The notes: generated by a model from the sequence alone, not told the origin. A stretch of 23,815 nt of DNA from CAZDRB01 sp964507925 (GCA_964507925.1 CAZDRB010000007.1:1-23815); one strand, 5' to 3'; positions 6,735 through 13,301 are shown, counted from the stretch's first letter. Program-made: numbers and translations.

Positions 6735-7208
6735 ATGATAAAGGCCATTGTTAGTGATTTTTCCTGGGTTTTACTTTTCCCAAAGGATAAAAACTATACC
6801 GGCAGCCTAAACGCTTTGCATCGGGAGCTCTCGCAAAAACCTAATTACAATCCACTTGATTATTTTGAGCTAGATTTCGCACTACTAGATTTTTATCGAT
6901 CTTTGAAAGATAAAGTTCCCGTATATATGTTCACGAGTGACTCGATCCAAGATGCACCTGAACTCCAAAAGAATCTACTGCCTGTATTTGAGGAAATTCT
7001 TTCTGCAAAGGAGATGAATACTCACAAGACCATGTCAGAAGCCTATAGATTAGTTGCAACTCATCTCGACTTAAGTCCTGACGAAATTCTTTTTATTGAT
7101 GATACAATAGAAAATATAGAGGCGGCTAAGATTACTGGCCTGATCACAATTTTGTATCAGAACTTCGAATTATTACATACGGAAATTACGAAAGTTTTAA
7201 AACTATGA
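6735..7208 (+). CDS. HAD-like hydrolase with altered motif I
   Basis: Haloacid dehalogenase-superfamily protein of 157 residues. Motif I is M-I-K-A-I-V-S-D8-F-S10-W-V-L-L, motif II is M-F-T-S-D (66-69), the motif III lysine is probably K98, and motif IV is I-L-F-I-D-D-T-I-E-N (118-127). Phosphatases of this family normally have D-x-D in motif I; here the second aspartate, the general acid/base, is Ser. The nucleophile D8 remains, so activity may be altered or lost. The cap region is small and helical. The start at 6735 gives the canonical N-terminus; starting at 6711 would add eight residues. Its stop overlaps the next start (ATGA). It is first in a five-gene run. Confidence 0.75.
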   Translation: MIKAIVSDFSWVLLFPKDKNYTGSLNALHRELSQKPNYNPLDYFELDFALLDFYRSLKDKVPVYMFTSDSIQDAPELQKNLLPVFEEILSAKEMNTHKTMSEAYRLVATHLDLSPDEILFIDDTIENIEAAKITGLITILYQNFELLHTEITKVLKL

Positions 7209-7594
7209 AAGTAAGCGAAGTTAGCGCGATCATTGTTGTCTCCAATAATCCAGAATATCTTAAGTCGTATTATGAAAAGATCTTGGACCTCAAGTTTGTA
7301 AAAGATAGCCACGACGAGTTAGGCACCCACTACTACGCAAAGCTCGGCGAGCTTAGACTAATTATTCACCCCGCGGATAATTATCCGAACATGATGCCTC
7401 AGTCAGGAGCAATGACATTTTATTTCTCGGTCGATTCTATTGATGAGCTGGTTGAGAGACTGGAAAGTATGGGGACAAAAGTGTTAAAGAGAGTCAAAGA
7501 AACATTCGGAGAGCGAATCGAATTCAAGGACCCAGACGGTAACTTGGTTTGTGCGACGCAGTTAAATGTTAGAATGGTGACCAATCATGAATAA
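7205..7594 (+). CDS. VOC (glyoxalase/bleomycin-resistance fold) protein
   Basis: Single-domain vicinal-oxygen-chelate protein of 129 residues with the paired beta-alpha-beta-beta-beta repeats: strand V-S-A-I-I-V-V-S, helix with Y-Y-E-K-I-L-D-L-K-F-V, strands to L-R-L-I-I-H-P, then a second half ending F-G-E-R-I-E-F-K-D-P-D-G-N, the typical closing motif with its metal-ligand Glu. The first-strand metal-ligand histidine is absent (S-A-I-I), so it may not be a metal enzyme of the glyoxalase I type. The substrate is unknown. Start overlaps the HAD stop as ATGA, and its own end overlaps the next gene by 8 bases, so it is translationally coupled on both sides. Confidence 0.82.
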   Translation: MKVSEVSAIIVVSNNPEYLKSYYEKILDLKFVKDSHDELGTHYYAKLGELRLIIHPADNYPNMMPQSGAMTFYFSVDSIDELVERLESMGTKVLKRVKETFGERIEFKDPDGNLVCATQLNVRMVTNHE

Positions 7595-8150
7595 AAAAAT
7601 CAAAATCCTGGCATTTGCCGGTAGTATTCGCAAGCAGTCATATAACAAAGCCTTGATCGAGGTCGCCAAGGAAGTTGCGCCGGATAATGTAGAGATCGAG
7701 GTAATGGAGCTAGATAATATTCCGTTTTTTAGTGAGGACGTTGAGTCGGCCGGTCTTCCTGAACCGGTGATGGAGTTCCGGAAAAAAATACATGAGGCTG
7801 ACGCACTCCTGATCGCAGCTCCTGAGTACAACAATTTCTTATCAGGAGTACTCGTCAATTCGCTCAACTGGGTAAGTCGCGCCCACGAAGGAGTTCTTCC
7901 GCTCGCTGGTAAGCCCGTTGCGGTAATGAGCGCTTCAACTAGCGGATACGGCGGAGTGAGGGCCCATGTACAGATGAAGGCAATGTCATTCCCCCTACAT
8001 ATCCATCTCCTAGATAACTTTAGCGTGACTGTTGCGAATGCTCAGGACAAGTTTGATACTCAGGGCAAGCTACTGGATGATAGTGTCAGAGAAAAAGTCA
8101 CAAAACTTGTGAATGATCTAGTTGACTGGACTTTGAGATTGCAGAGGTAA
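7587..8150 (+). CDS. NADPH-dependent FMN reductase family protein
   Basis: Flavodoxin-fold oxidoreductase, 187 residues, of the NAD(P)H-dependent FMN reductase/azoreductase-like family. The N-terminal F-A-G-S-I-R-K-Q-S-Y-N (residues 10-20) is the phosphate-binding loop for the FMN, followed by A-P-E-Y-N (near 73-77) and a later S-x-S-G-Y-G-G loop that contacts the isoalloxazine ring. Such enzymes pass electrons from NADPH to FMN, quinones or azo compounds; the true acceptor is unknown. It sits in the five-gene run and overlaps the VOC gene by 8 bases. Two bases separate its stop from the next start. Its position before a RibD_C/DHFR-like gene suggests a shared redox role but does not prove one. 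Confidence 0.88.
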   Translation: MNKKIKILAFAGSIRKQSYNKALIEVAKEVAPDNVEIEVMELDNIPFFSEDVESAGLPEPVMEFRKKIHEADALLIAAPEYNNFLSGVLVNSLNWVSRAHEGVLPLAGKPVAVMSASTSGYGGVRAHVQMKAMSFPLHIHLLDNFSVTVANAQDKFDTQGKLLDDSVREKVTKLVNDLVDWTLRLQR

Positions 8151-8152
8151 GT

Positions 8153-8683
8153 ATGGAAATTACACTAGCCATGGTAACGTCTTTGGACGGCCGCATCACA
8201 GACAAAAATGGTGAGGTTTATTCCTGGACATCGACGGAGGATCAAGTGCGCTACAAGGCTCTTCGCGATGAATATTCGGTCATCATCATGAGCCGCAAGA
8301 TATATGACGAAGTTAAGTCAAAAATTGTCCTAAGTCCAAAAAAGCTCCGGATAATCATGACCCGTGAGGCAAGTAAATATCAAGATCTTAACGTCCCCAA
8401 TCAGCTCGAATACAGCTCTCTCTCCCCTACTGAAATCGTCCAAGATCTAGCAAAGAGAGGATACACTCGAGTGCTCCTCTCGACCGGGAGCGAGCTAAGT
8501 GCGAGTTTTTTGAAAGAGGGACTTGTTACTAGATTTATATTGACAATTGAGCCGGTGATACTTGGTGAGGGACTACCTTTGGTTGCAGGAGTTATCGAGA
8601 GAGTTAAACTCGAACTTATATCGATGGAACGACTAAACGATCAGGGAACCCTTCTTTGTGATTACCGAGTGCTCAAGTCATGA
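8153..8683 (+). CDS. RibD_C / dihydrofolate reductase-like protein
   Basis: NADPH-dependent reductase with the DHFR-like fold of the RibD C-terminal domain, 176 residues. Visible motifs: M-V-T-S-L-D-G-R-I (7-15), a helix and strand R-D-E-Y-S-V-I-I-M-S-R-K-I-Y (conserved dinucleotide-binding start), L-L-S-T-G-S-E-L in place of the usual glycine-glycine loop, and E-P-V-I-L-G-E-G-L-P-L near residue 155. No deaminase half is fused, so it is not a full RibD. Its stop overlaps folC as ATGA. Precedent: mycobacterial Rv2671 of this family acts as a functional DHFR analogue. Reduction of dihydrofolate is therefore a reasonable inference, with riboflavin synthesis or a general oxidoreductase role as alternatives. 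Confidence 0.82.
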   Translation: MEITLAMVTSLDGRITDKNGEVYSWTSTEDQVRYKALRDEYSVIIMSRKIYDEVKSKIVLSPKKLRIIMTREASKYQDLNVPNQLEYSSLSPTEIVQDLAKRGYTRVLLSTGSELSASFLKEGLVTRFILTIEPVILGEGLPLVAGVIERVKLELISMERLNDQGTLLCDYRVLKS

Positions 8684-10044
8684 TCACGACCAAAAATCAG
8701 GCCTACGAAGTTCTATCCTCTTATATTCCGCGTGGACATGAATTTAAGTTTCCGGGAGAGATCGGATTTATTCGAACCAAGGAGCTTACCCGAGAGCTTG
8801 GTGACCCTCAAAACAAAATCAAGGTTATTCACTTAGCTGGTACATCTGGCAAAGGCTCGACCGCGATATTTATACACGAGGCACTGCGTGGCCTCGGATT
8901 GAGGGTTGGACTTTCTGTCTCGCCGGTACTATACGACAATTTTGAGCGCTTTCAGATCAATGGCGAGTGGATCACAGAATCAAAGTTTGTTCACTACTTT
9001 AACCAGGTCTTTAAAGCGGTAAAAAAAATAGAGTCCAAGCACGGAAAGCCTACCCATTTTGAGATCTTGGCGGTCCTTGCCTACCTGATATTTGCTGAGG
9101 AAAAGGTTGAGTACGCGGTGGTTGAGACCGGTCTTGGAGGTCTACTTGATGGGACAAATATTGTCACAAATCCCGACAAGATTGTGGTGATCACCCAGAT
9201 CGGACTAGACCATACGGCGATACTCGGCAACACACTAGAGGAGATAGCATACCAGAAAGCTGGGATTATTCATTCTGGCAACTTAGTGGTTACGGCTAGG
9301 CAAGACGCGAGCGTGATCTCTACAATTGAGAATCAAGTCAAGCGCGTCGGGGCGACACTTAGCATTCTTGAACCAGAATCTGTTCGAGCTCAAGCTGTTG
9401 TGCCTCGACCAAGATTTGATTTTGAGTTCGAGGGCTATTGCGTGCAGGATATAGAGCTCTCGATGCTCGGAACATTCCAGATCCAGAACGCGGCACTTGC
9501 CCTCGCAACCATTTGTGTTCTAGCTAAGCGTGACAATATTGAGTTAGATCAGGATAAGGTCCGCGCGAGCTTGAAGAGTGCTTTTTTTGCGGGACGTATG
9601 CAAGTTGTCAAGGTTAGCGACAAGGAAGTTATTTTTGACGGCGCGCATAATCCCCAAAAGATGCAGGAGTTTGTCAAAAATCTGGAACTGTATTATCCAG
9701 GCAAAAAACATGTATTTGTGATCGCCCAAAAGCAAGGCAAGGATTATCCCGAGATCCTGAGAATGATTACGCCTATCGCAAAGAAGATTATCGTGACTCA
9801 TTTTAATCCCCAAACCGAGAAACAGGGATTTGTCGTCAAGAGTGAAGAAGTGCAAAATATTGCCAAGATCTTTGAGGAGATTGGATACGAGAATTATCAG
9901 GTAATAGAGGATAGTTTGCAGGCTTATGGGCAAGCACTTGTGGAGGTGGGTGAGTGCGTTGTCGTGACTGGGTCGCTCTACCTACTCTCCGAGCTCTACC
10001 CTCAGATCAAGGACTTGGTCATGTACAGACCTTCCCTTTCGTAG
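8680..10044 (+). CDS. folC: Folylpolyglutamate synthase / dihydrofolate synthase
   Basis: ATP-dependent ligase adding glutamate to dihydropteroate and/or to folates. The 454-residue protein carries the Mur-ligase P-loop G-T-S-G-K-G-S-T (54-61), the FolC loop S-P-V-L-Y-D-N-F-E-R-F (81-91), G-L-G-G-L-L-D-G-T-N (151-160), the metal and lysine region G-L-D-H-T (175-179) and Y-Q-K-A-G (191-195), then a C-terminal domain with G-R-M (305-307) and D-G-A-H-N-P (320-325). Length is normal. It starts by ATGA overlap with the RibD_C-like gene. Its last 43 bases overlap the 3' end of the convergent elp3 gene. No other folate gene is present, so whether it makes folate or only polyglutamylates imported folate is open. 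Confidence 0.92.
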   Translation: MITTKNQAYEVLSSYIPRGHEFKFPGEIGFIRTKELTRELGDPQNKIKVIHLAGTSGKGSTAIFIHEALRGLGLRVGLSVSPVLYDNFERFQINGEWITESKFVHYFNQVFKAVKKIESKHGKPTHFEILAVLAYLIFAEEKVEYAVVETGLGGLLDGTNIVTNPDKIVVITQIGLDHTAILGNTLEEIAYQKAGIIHSGNLVVTARQDASVISTIENQVKRVGATLSILEPESVRAQAVVPRPRFDFEFEGYCVQDIELSMLGTFQIQNAALALATICVLAKRDNIELDQDKVRASLKSAFFAGRMQVVKVSDKEVIFDGAHNPQKMQEFVKNLELYYPGKKHVFVIAQKQGKDYPEILRMITPIAKKIIVTHFNPQTEKQGFVVKSEEVQNIAKIFEEIGYENYQVIEDSLQAYGQALVEVGECVVVTGSLYLLSELYPQIKDLVMYRPSLS

Positions 10045-11555
10045 CCTAGTTTGCGATAGTAGTCGCGAGTGCCAATTGAGGAGATTACGGCGATTCTTTT
10101 GTATCCAGCGTCTGTCGCAATTCTTTCTGCTTTTTGCATGAGCGCTTTGCCAAGCCCGCGGTGCTGAGATTTGCCTTGTGACTTTTTTCCCCTAACGACT
10201 GTTTTGCCGTAGGTGTGAAGCTCGCGGATGATGGCGGAACCTGTTAGTTCTTTGAATAAGGGTTGATGGTTCATGGTTGATGGTAATCGCAGGCGAAGAA
10301 GGGAGAATAATTTGCCTTCTTTTTCGTAAGTGAGGAGGTGTTCAGTTGCCCCGTAGGTCTCGATCTCAAGGTCGCACAGATCCGGCTCGACCGTGTAGTC
10401 ACGAGCTTTAATTTCGCGACACCTGATGCACTGACAACTCCAGCCCTCATTCTTCATTTCTTCGTGGATATACTGGCGCATATTGGTCGCCTTGGTGCCA
10501 GCTGCGACCCATTTTTTGCTGATATCGCGCACCAAGCGGTCGATCCGAACGTAGGGAGGTGTGATTTTTTTAATACTCTTGAGAACATCCTTTAAAAGCT
10601 CGTCGCTATAGGGTTCAAACTCGCCTCTCTTCCACTCCTCGTACATCTCGGTACCGGGAATGACCTGAGCGGGATAGATCTTGAGAAAATCGGGCTTAAA
10701 GCGAGGATCCTCGTACATGAGTTTCGCCATTTGCAGGTCTAGTTCGGGATTGCTGCCCGGGAGGTTAGGCATAAAGTGGTAGCAGACCTTGATTCCAGCG
10801 TCCTTAAGAAGTCTCGTTGCCTCCCCAACCGCTTCTAGCGTGTGCCCCCGCTTGATTCTCTTGAGAATAGTCTCGTCAAAAGCTTGGACACCGACCTGAA
10901 CCTTGGTAACCCCGAGCTTACGAAATAGCTTGACCTCTTTTTCATCTATCCAGTCTGGGCGAGTCTCGACACTCATGCCGACGATGCGCCTCACGGCGCC
11001 TTCATTTAAGATTTGTGCCTCCTCGAGAGAGTTTGAGATTTGGCCGTTGACGGTGTCGATCATGTCCTTGAAAAAGGATTTTTTGTACTCCTCTGGATAG
11101 TTGCCAAAGGTTCCGCCAATTACGATGAGCTCGATCTTGTCGGTGTCGTGGCCAGTCTCGACGAGCTGAGTAAGACGAGACTCGATCTGAGCGCGAGGAT
11201 CAAAGTTCATCATCTTGGCACGAGCGGCTGCTGGTTCGTCGGAGAGATAAGATTTGGGCATACCGAGCTCCAATGGGCAAAAGGTGCAGAGGCCGGGACA
11301 AACGTAAGGCTTGGTCATGACGGCAAAGGGCGTGACGCCGGATAAGGTGCGAACGGCGCGGGTAGTCAAGAGTTTTAGTAGCTTGGGATTCTCCTCAACC
11401 AACCCGCCGATTACGAGTTCGCGGTACGCCCCGAGAATATCTGAGTCGCGAGGGACCTTGCCTAGCTCGTTGACGCACTGCTTCTTGAATGTGTATAGGT
11501 TGTGGGCGGACAACTTGGTATGATGCTTGAGGAGGAGCTCTTTTATGTCTGACAT
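10002..11555 (-). CDS. elp3: Elp3-family tRNA wobble-uridine modification enzyme (radical SAM + GNAT)
   Basis: Elp3-family enzyme of 517 residues, predicted to use acetyl-CoA and radical SAM chemistry to place a carboxymethyl group at C5 of U34 in tRNA. After a helical tRNA-binding N-terminus comes the Fe-S motif C86-P-G-L-C90-T-F-C93, then S-Y-L-S-D-E-P-A-A-A-R-A (102-113), E-T-R-P-D-W (substrate barrel), a zinc-type pair in W-S-C-Q-C-I-R-C-R-E-I and a C-terminal acetyltransferase domain with Q-H-R-G-L-G-K-A (464-471) and Y-Y-R-K-L-G-Y. The cysteine spacing is CX3CX2C; archaeal and bacterial Elp3 proteins more often show CX4CX2C. The start at 11555 overlaps the divergent methyltransferase start by 11 bases; no Shine-Dalgarno is seen. 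The 3' end overlaps folC. Confidence 0.92.
   Translation of the reverse strand: MSDIKELLLKHHTKLSAHNLYTFKKQCVNELGKVPRDSDILGAYRELVIGGLVEENPKLLKLLTTRAVRTLSGVTPFAVMTKPYVCPGLCTFCPLELGMPKSYLSDEPAAARAKMMNFDPRAQIESRLTQLVETGHDTDKIELIVIGGTFGNYPEEYKKSFFKDMIDTVNGQISNSLEEAQILNEGAVRRIVGMSVETRPDWIDEKEVKLFRKLGVTKVQVGVQAFDETILKRIKRGHTLEAVGEATRLLKDAGIKVCYHFMPNLPGSNPELDLQMAKLMYEDPRFKPDFLKIYPAQVIPGTEMYEEWKRGEFEPYSDELLKDVLKSIKKITPPYVRIDRLVRDISKKWVAAGTKATNMRQYIHEEMKNEGWSCQCIRCREIKARDYTVEPDLCDLEIETYGATEHLLTYEKEGKLFSLLRLRLPSTMNHQPLFKELTGSAIIRELHTYGKTVVRGKKSQGKSQHRGLGKALMQKAERIATDAGYKRIAVISSIGTRDYYRKLGYEREGLYMTKSLI
11470..11499 (+). promoter_or_regulatory. Putative promoter of the Trm9-like gene, inside elp3
   Basis: TTGACG (11470-11475), an 18-base spacer and TATAGG (11494-11499) point toward the methyltransferase. 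The start would be near 11506, followed by a GAGGAGGAG Shine-Dalgarno (11529-11537) and ATG at 11545. All of it lies in the antisense strand of the elp3 coding sequence, so the match may partly reflect codon constraint. Confidence 0.4.
11545..11555. other. 11-bp palindrome shared by two divergent start codons
   Basis: ATGTCtGACAT, symmetric around base 11550. Read on plus it gives M-S-D of the methyltransferase; on minus it gives M-S-D of Elp3. The next codon is ATA in both directions, so both proteins begin M-S-D-I. The overlap follows directly from the two predicted starts. Confidence 0.7.
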
Positions 11556-12213
11556 ATTAAGTGGTGTGCAGCAAATGTATGATGAGATTGGAGCTCATTT
11601 TAGCAGAACCAGGCAGAAAACGTACGGGTCAAGTTCTTCTAATTGGCCTGTCACCGACAAATATCTAGCCAAACTAAAGCCTGGGCAGGGCGTGCTGGAT
11701 GTCGGGTGTGGGAATGGCAAACTAGTCTCGGGACTACCAGAGGGCGTCAAATACCTGGGGACTGATTTTTCAAAAACTCTCCTAACAGAGGCCAAAAAAC
11801 TTTATCCAGAGCGTGAATTTGTCTACGGTAACGTTGTTGAGGAGTCGCACTGGAGAGATCTTGGCCAGTATGATGCCATTTTTTGTGTCGCAGTTCTACA
11901 TCATATCCCGGAAAAAGAACAGCAAGTATATGTCCTCAAGGAAATCAAGAAACACCTCAAGCCAAAGGGATTTGCCTATATTACGGTCTGGAACTTGTGG
12001 CAGGAAAAGTTTTTGCAGTACCACCTTGATGACCATGTGGAGGTTCCATATAACGGCAAATGGAAGCGCTACTGCGTGGCATATGACTTGCAGACTATGA
12101 TGGTACTATGTGAGGAGGCTCGCCTAGATGTGCAGGAGATTTTTTATGCAAATCAGGCAGGAGAGAAAGCGGATATTATGACTGGGCAGAATCTGGTAGT
12201 AGTTGCGAAGTAG
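11545..12213 (+). CDS. Trm9/ALKBH8-like tRNA wobble-uridine methyltransferase
   Basis: Class I SAM-dependent methyltransferase, 222 residues, resembling the Trm9/ALKBH8 methyltransferase that turns cm5U34 into mcm5U34 in eukaryotic tRNA. Supporting motifs: the family's N-terminal M-Y-D-E-I-G-A-H-F-S-R-T-R (11-23), a nearby W-P (34-35), SAM loop L-D-V-G-C-G-N-G-K-L (51-60), G-T-D-F-S (72-76), V-A-V-L-H-H-I (115-121), and a C-terminal V-P-Y (167-169), K-R-Y-C-V-A-Y (174-180) and G-Q-N-L-V-V-V-A-K (214-222) that parallel V-P-W, R-Y-Y-H and N-W-x-V of Trm9. It lies head to head with elp3, whose product would supply its substrate. Start at 11545 is backed by a strong Shine-Dalgarno; an ATG at 11575 is the alternative. 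It could instead methylate another substrate. Confidence 0.78.
   Translation: MSDILSGVQQMYDEIGAHFSRTRQKTYGSSSSNWPVTDKYLAKLKPGQGVLDVGCGNGKLVSGLPEGVKYLGTDFSKTLLTEAKKLYPEREFVYGNVVEESHWRDLGQYDAIFCVAVLHHIPEKEQQVYVLKEIKKHLKPKGFAYITVWNLWQEKFLQYHLDDHVEVPYNGKWKRYCVAYDLQTMMVLCEEARLDVQEIFYANQAGEKADIMTGQNLVVVAK
11597..11605 (-). promoter_or_regulatory. Putative extended -10 for elp3, inside the Trm9-like gene
   Basis: TGC-TAAAAT on minus, identical to the extended -10 before tRNA-Asp. Transcription would begin near 11590, leaving about 35 bases before the elp3 ATG at 11555. A TTGACC lies upstream but too far (24 bases) to be a normal -35. Confidence 0.35.
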
Positions 12214-12256
12214 CTAGATTATTTTGCCTAGAAAACATATAGCTGAGCCAAAATTG

Positions 12257-13186
12257 TTAAAGTTTAAAGTAATCTTTGATTTTTGATTCTGTCCAAACGC
12301 CAGCATATTTTGGATATTCATCAAGCTTGTATGTGGTAATTTTCCCCACGAATAATCGTAGCCGCTCATCACTTGTTAGCTTGTCGATCCGGGCTGCATT
12401 TGCATAGTACATGGCTGGCTTTAATATATCCCCTGGTCGACTCGTATCGACAAAGCCGAATTTATGCCGGCTCGCCCGCTTCCACGCCAGCTCTGTACTC
12501 ATACCATACCTCCTCATGAGATCATAGATATCACGCAGACTCCCTGTAAGCCCTACGTCTGAGGCAAGATACTCGATGGCGTGCTGCCTCCTGCTCATAT
12601 CATCATTGGTCACGTCTTGACACCACGATGCAAGCCCTTCTTCTGTGGGGAGAAAGTTTTTGCTATGCTTTATCTTGTTGTGTTTGCCATTGAGATAGCG
12701 GATTACATGCACGAGCTCGTGATGCACCTCCGCCTCCATAGAAAAATATTCGAAGTGGATGTGCTCGCTCACTAGGAGTTTGGCGAGTGCGTGCTGTGGG
12801 CGAACGTTAAATCCGCCGTATGGGACGATCTCAACTTGATAATCAATCTCAAATTCTTGGAATGTTTTGGCAAAAAGTTGCGCAATTTCCTCTGCACTCC
12901 CTCCTGACACTATTCCCTTTTCTTGCGCGTGCTTGGTCGCAATTTGTTTGAGTTCGTCTTTGATATCAACTTCAAAGAGGTGTTTTGCTGCTTGGACAAT
13001 TTGGTTATGATTTTGCTCTTTGACCGCGTGGGCGAGTGCGAGCTTGAGCGAACTTTTAATGTCGAGATTCACGGGCTCGCTCTGCCAGATATAGTCAAAT
13101 GTTGGGTTGTAAGAGGAGGAGCTAAAAAATTTATCTCGCTCTGACTCGAGGTTCGTTGGTGTGATCAGCGAGAGAAGTGAAGTCAT
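12257..13186 (-). CDS. DUF1704 family zinc peptidase homologue
   Basis: Member of the DUF1704 family, 309 residues. The zinc site is visible as H-H-E-L-V-H (155-160, i.e. H-E-x-x-H) followed 20-odd residues later by T-E-E-G-L-A (181-186), the family's EEGLA/QEGLA signature supplying the third ligand. The N-terminus has the expected S-Y-N-P-T-F-D-Y-I-W. Human MATCAP (KIAA0895L), a tubulin tyrosine carboxypeptidase, belongs to this family, so a carboxypeptidase-like activity is a fair inference, though bacterial substrates are unknown. No signal peptide, so probably cytoplasmic. The ATG at 13186 is only 4 bases after the encoded CCA of tRNA-Thr on the same strand, with no Shine-Dalgarno and no early alternative start, which points to expression from the tRNA transcript. 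Confidence 0.85.
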   Translation of the reverse strand: MTSLLSLITPTNLESERDKFFSSSSYNPTFDYIWQSEPVNLDIKSSLKLALAHAVKEQNHNQIVQAAKHLFEVDIKDELKQIATKHAQEKGIVSGGSAEEIAQLFAKTFQEFEIDYQVEIVPYGGFNVRPQHALAKLLVSEHIHFEYFSMEAEVHHELVHVIRYLNGKHNKIKHSKNFLPTEEGLASWCQDVTNDDMSRRQHAIEYLASDVGLTGSLRDIYDLMRRYGMSTELAWKRASRHKFGFVDTSRPGDILKPAMYYANAARIDKLTSDERLRLFVGKITTYKLDEYPKYAGVWTESKIKDYFKL

Positions 13187-13190
13187 ATTT

Positions 13191-13266
13191 TGGAGCCTAC
13201 GGTCAGACTCGAACTGACTACCTGCGGTTTACGATACCGCTGCTCTACCAGGTGAGCTACGTAGGC
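13191..13266 (-). tRNA. tRNA-Thr (anticodon CGU) with encoded CCA
   Basis: Full cloverleaf on minus: acceptor GCCTACG pairs with CGTAGGC, D-arm GCTC...GAGC, anticodon stem GCGGT/ACCGC with loop ATCGTAA giving CGT, T-arm GTCAG-TTCGAGT-CTGAC. The discriminator is U (13194), as common for Thr, and the CCA end is encoded at 13193-13191, unlike the other two tRNAs here. Confidence 0.96.
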
Positions 13267-13275
13267 GCAAGGCTA

Positions 13276-13293
13276 ATTTTACCATGCTATACT
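13276..13293. promoter_or_regulatory. Divergent promoters for tRNA-Thr (-) and the Ig-like gene (+)
   Basis: On minus, TAAAAT (13281-13276) lies at the right distance for a start just before tRNA-Thr at 13266. On plus, extended TGC-TATACT (13285-13293) ends 8 bases before the ATG at 13302, with no Shine-Dalgarno, predicting a leaderless message. Confidence 0.5.
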
Positions 13294-13301
13294 TTCTCTA
13301 T

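Noticed and set aside
9544..9933. Minus-strand open frame inside folC
   Set aside because: Opposite conserved FolC motifs including D-G-A-H-N-P; hydrophobic reading is a by-product of the sense codons.
11040..11345. Plus-strand open frame of 101 codons opposite elp3
   Set aside because: It lies entirely antisense to well-conserved elp3 coding sequence, has no family resemblance and no Shine-Dalgarno or -10 at its start.
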